A stretch of 64,000 nucleotides of DNA from Rhodocyclaceae bacterium (GTDB lineage: Bacteria > Pseudomonadota > Gammaproteobacteria > Burkholderiales > Rhodocyclaceae). Below the pieces are notes generated by a model. The model did no database searches, was not told the origin of the DNA, and worked only from the letters and a program-made list of their open reading frames with translations. The translations under genes and the position numbers were made by a program. This document shows positions 63,389 to 64,000 of the stretch, piece by piece. Positions within the stretch are counted from its first letter, which is position 1. Every line of letters begins with the position of its first letter. The DNA lies in the NCBI GenBank assembly GCA_016704145.1, contig JADJAS010000007.1:1922001-1986000 (forward strand), read 5' to 3'.

Positions 63389-64000
63389 ATGACCGAAACC
63401 GCCGCCCGCGAGACCATGGGCTTCCAGGCCGAGGTGAAGCAGCTGCTTCACCTGATGATCCATTCGCTTTATTCGAACCGCGAAATCTTCCTGCGGGAGC
63501 TGATCTCCAACGCTTCGGACGCCTGCGACAAGCTGCGCTTCGAGGCCTTGCACAACGCGGCGCTGTTCGAGAACGACAGCGATTTCGCCATCAAAGTCAG
63601 CCATGACGCCACGGCGAAAACCATCACCATCAGCGACAACGGCATCGGCATGAGCCGCGACGAGGTGATCAGTAACCTCGGCACCATCGCCAAGTCGGGC
63701 ACCCGCGAGTTCTTCTCGGCGCTGACCGGCGACCAGCAGAAGGACGCGCACCTGATCGGCCAGTTCGGCGTCGGCTTCTATTCCTCGTTCATCGTTGCCG
63801 ACCGCGTGACCGTCGTCACCCGCCGCGCCGGCGAGGCCGCCGGCCAGGGCGTGCGCTGGGAGTCCGAGGGTGCCGGCGAGTTCAACATCGAGATGGTCGA
63901 CAGGTCAACGCGCGGCACCGAGATCACCTTGCATTTGCGCGAAGGCCAGGACGACCTGCTGTCGGCCTGGAAGCTCAAGTCCATCATCCGCAAGTACTCC
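63389..64000 (+). CDS. htpG: molecular chaperone HtpG (Hsp90), 5' part
   Basis: 204 residues visible; the gene runs off the right edge. It starts at ATG 63389 behind CCGGAGA. Hsp90 N-terminal ATPase motifs are complete: LISNASDACDKLRFEAL (near 40), ISDNGIGMSRDEV (near 85), GTIAKSGTREFF and GQFGVGFYSSFIVADRVTV near 135. A cytosolic chaperone dimer that folds or stabilises clients under stress. One dispersed element encodes IKVSHDATA early in the gene. Confidence 0.97.
   Translation, partial: MTETAARETMGFQAEVKQLLHLMIHSLYSNREIFLRELISNASDACDKLRFEALHNAALFENDSDFAIKVSHDATAKTITISDNGIGMSRDEVISNLGTIAKSGTREFFSALTGDQQKDAHLIGQFGVGFYSSFIVADRVTVVTRRAGEAAGQGVRWESEGAGEFNIEMVDRSTRGTEITLHLREGQDDLLSAWKLKSIIRKYS
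63592..63615 (-). repeat. dispersed 24-bp element, copy 24 (intragenic)
   Basis: Inside htpG, antisense, encoding IKVSHDATA. CTGACTTT exact, first half partly degenerate. Confidence 0.55.

Overview
The window is high-GC, densely packed chromosomal DNA of a free-living betaproteobacterium, most likely a member of the Rhodocyclales or a close relative. Pointers are the SHP/diheme cytochrome c/cytochrome b operon under a QseBC-type regulator, RoxA, RlmD and BamC homologues, a vitamin-B12-dependent class II ribonucleotide reductase, and an IPTL-CTERM surface protein. I cannot assign a species. No prophage, plasmid or CRISPR array is visible. The only mobile element is one decayed IS1380-type insertion sequence.

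Layout. 0.1-4.9 kb: DAHP synthase, a QseB/QseC-type two-component system and the small cytochrome operon it probably controls. 5-12.6 kb: an LTA-synthase-like sulfatase, an ATP:cob(I)alamin adenosyltransferase, and two divergent SulP anion transporters. One SulP is fused to two universal stress domains; the other has an in-frame amber codon in its STAS domain. 12.6-19.8 kb: a six-gene membrane complex resembling hydrogenase 4, whose large subunit lacks the Ni-Fe cysteine ligands (an Ehr-type complex). 19.8-23.2 kb: modABC with a ModE operator in front and modE behind; modC carries an apparent frameshift. 23.3-34.3 kb: two luciferase-like oxidoreductases, an HNH protein, a TRIC-type channel, a hybrid kinase, a methyltransferase, the IPTL-CTERM protein, a Bug/TctC binding protein and a K+ channel. 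34.4-35.6 kb: the IS1380 remnant lying in a toxin-antitoxin remnant. 35.7-42.2 kb: FrnE, MltB, a TgpA/DUF58/MoxR operon and a deacetylase-like hydrolase. 42.2-49 kb: dapA, bamC, a metallo-hydrolase, a Met/Gly/Ser-repeat lipoprotein, roxA, rlmD and a BI-1 protein. 49-54 kb: a tungstate ABC transporter interleaved with an aldehyde dehydrogenase gene and a ModE-type regulator. 54-57 kb: a binding protein paired with a hybrid kinase. 57-64 kb: nrdJ with NrdR boxes, tRNA-Thr(UGU), a kinase-HDOD-GAF protein, greB and the start of htpG behind a sigma-32 promoter.

The most unusual signal is not a gene. A 24-bp element, GGCGTSYCGCC followed by four bases (RYSR) and CTGACTTTC, occurs 24 times on both strands across the window. 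Ten copies lie between genes or at gene ends, almost all within about 60 bp downstream of a stop codon; fourteen lie inside otherwise normal genes, in several reading frames. By my estimate the core CTGACTTT should occur less than once by chance. Density, dual location and 3'-end preference resemble the DNA uptake sequences of Neisseriaceae, but the sequence is different and I know of no description of it.

The genes cooperate in visible ways: the adenosyltransferase makes the cofactor NrdJ needs; ModABC/ModE and TupABC with its own regulator separate molybdate from tungstate supply; and the Ehr complex, the SulP transporters and the QseBC-linked cytochromes suggest flexible energy metabolism.
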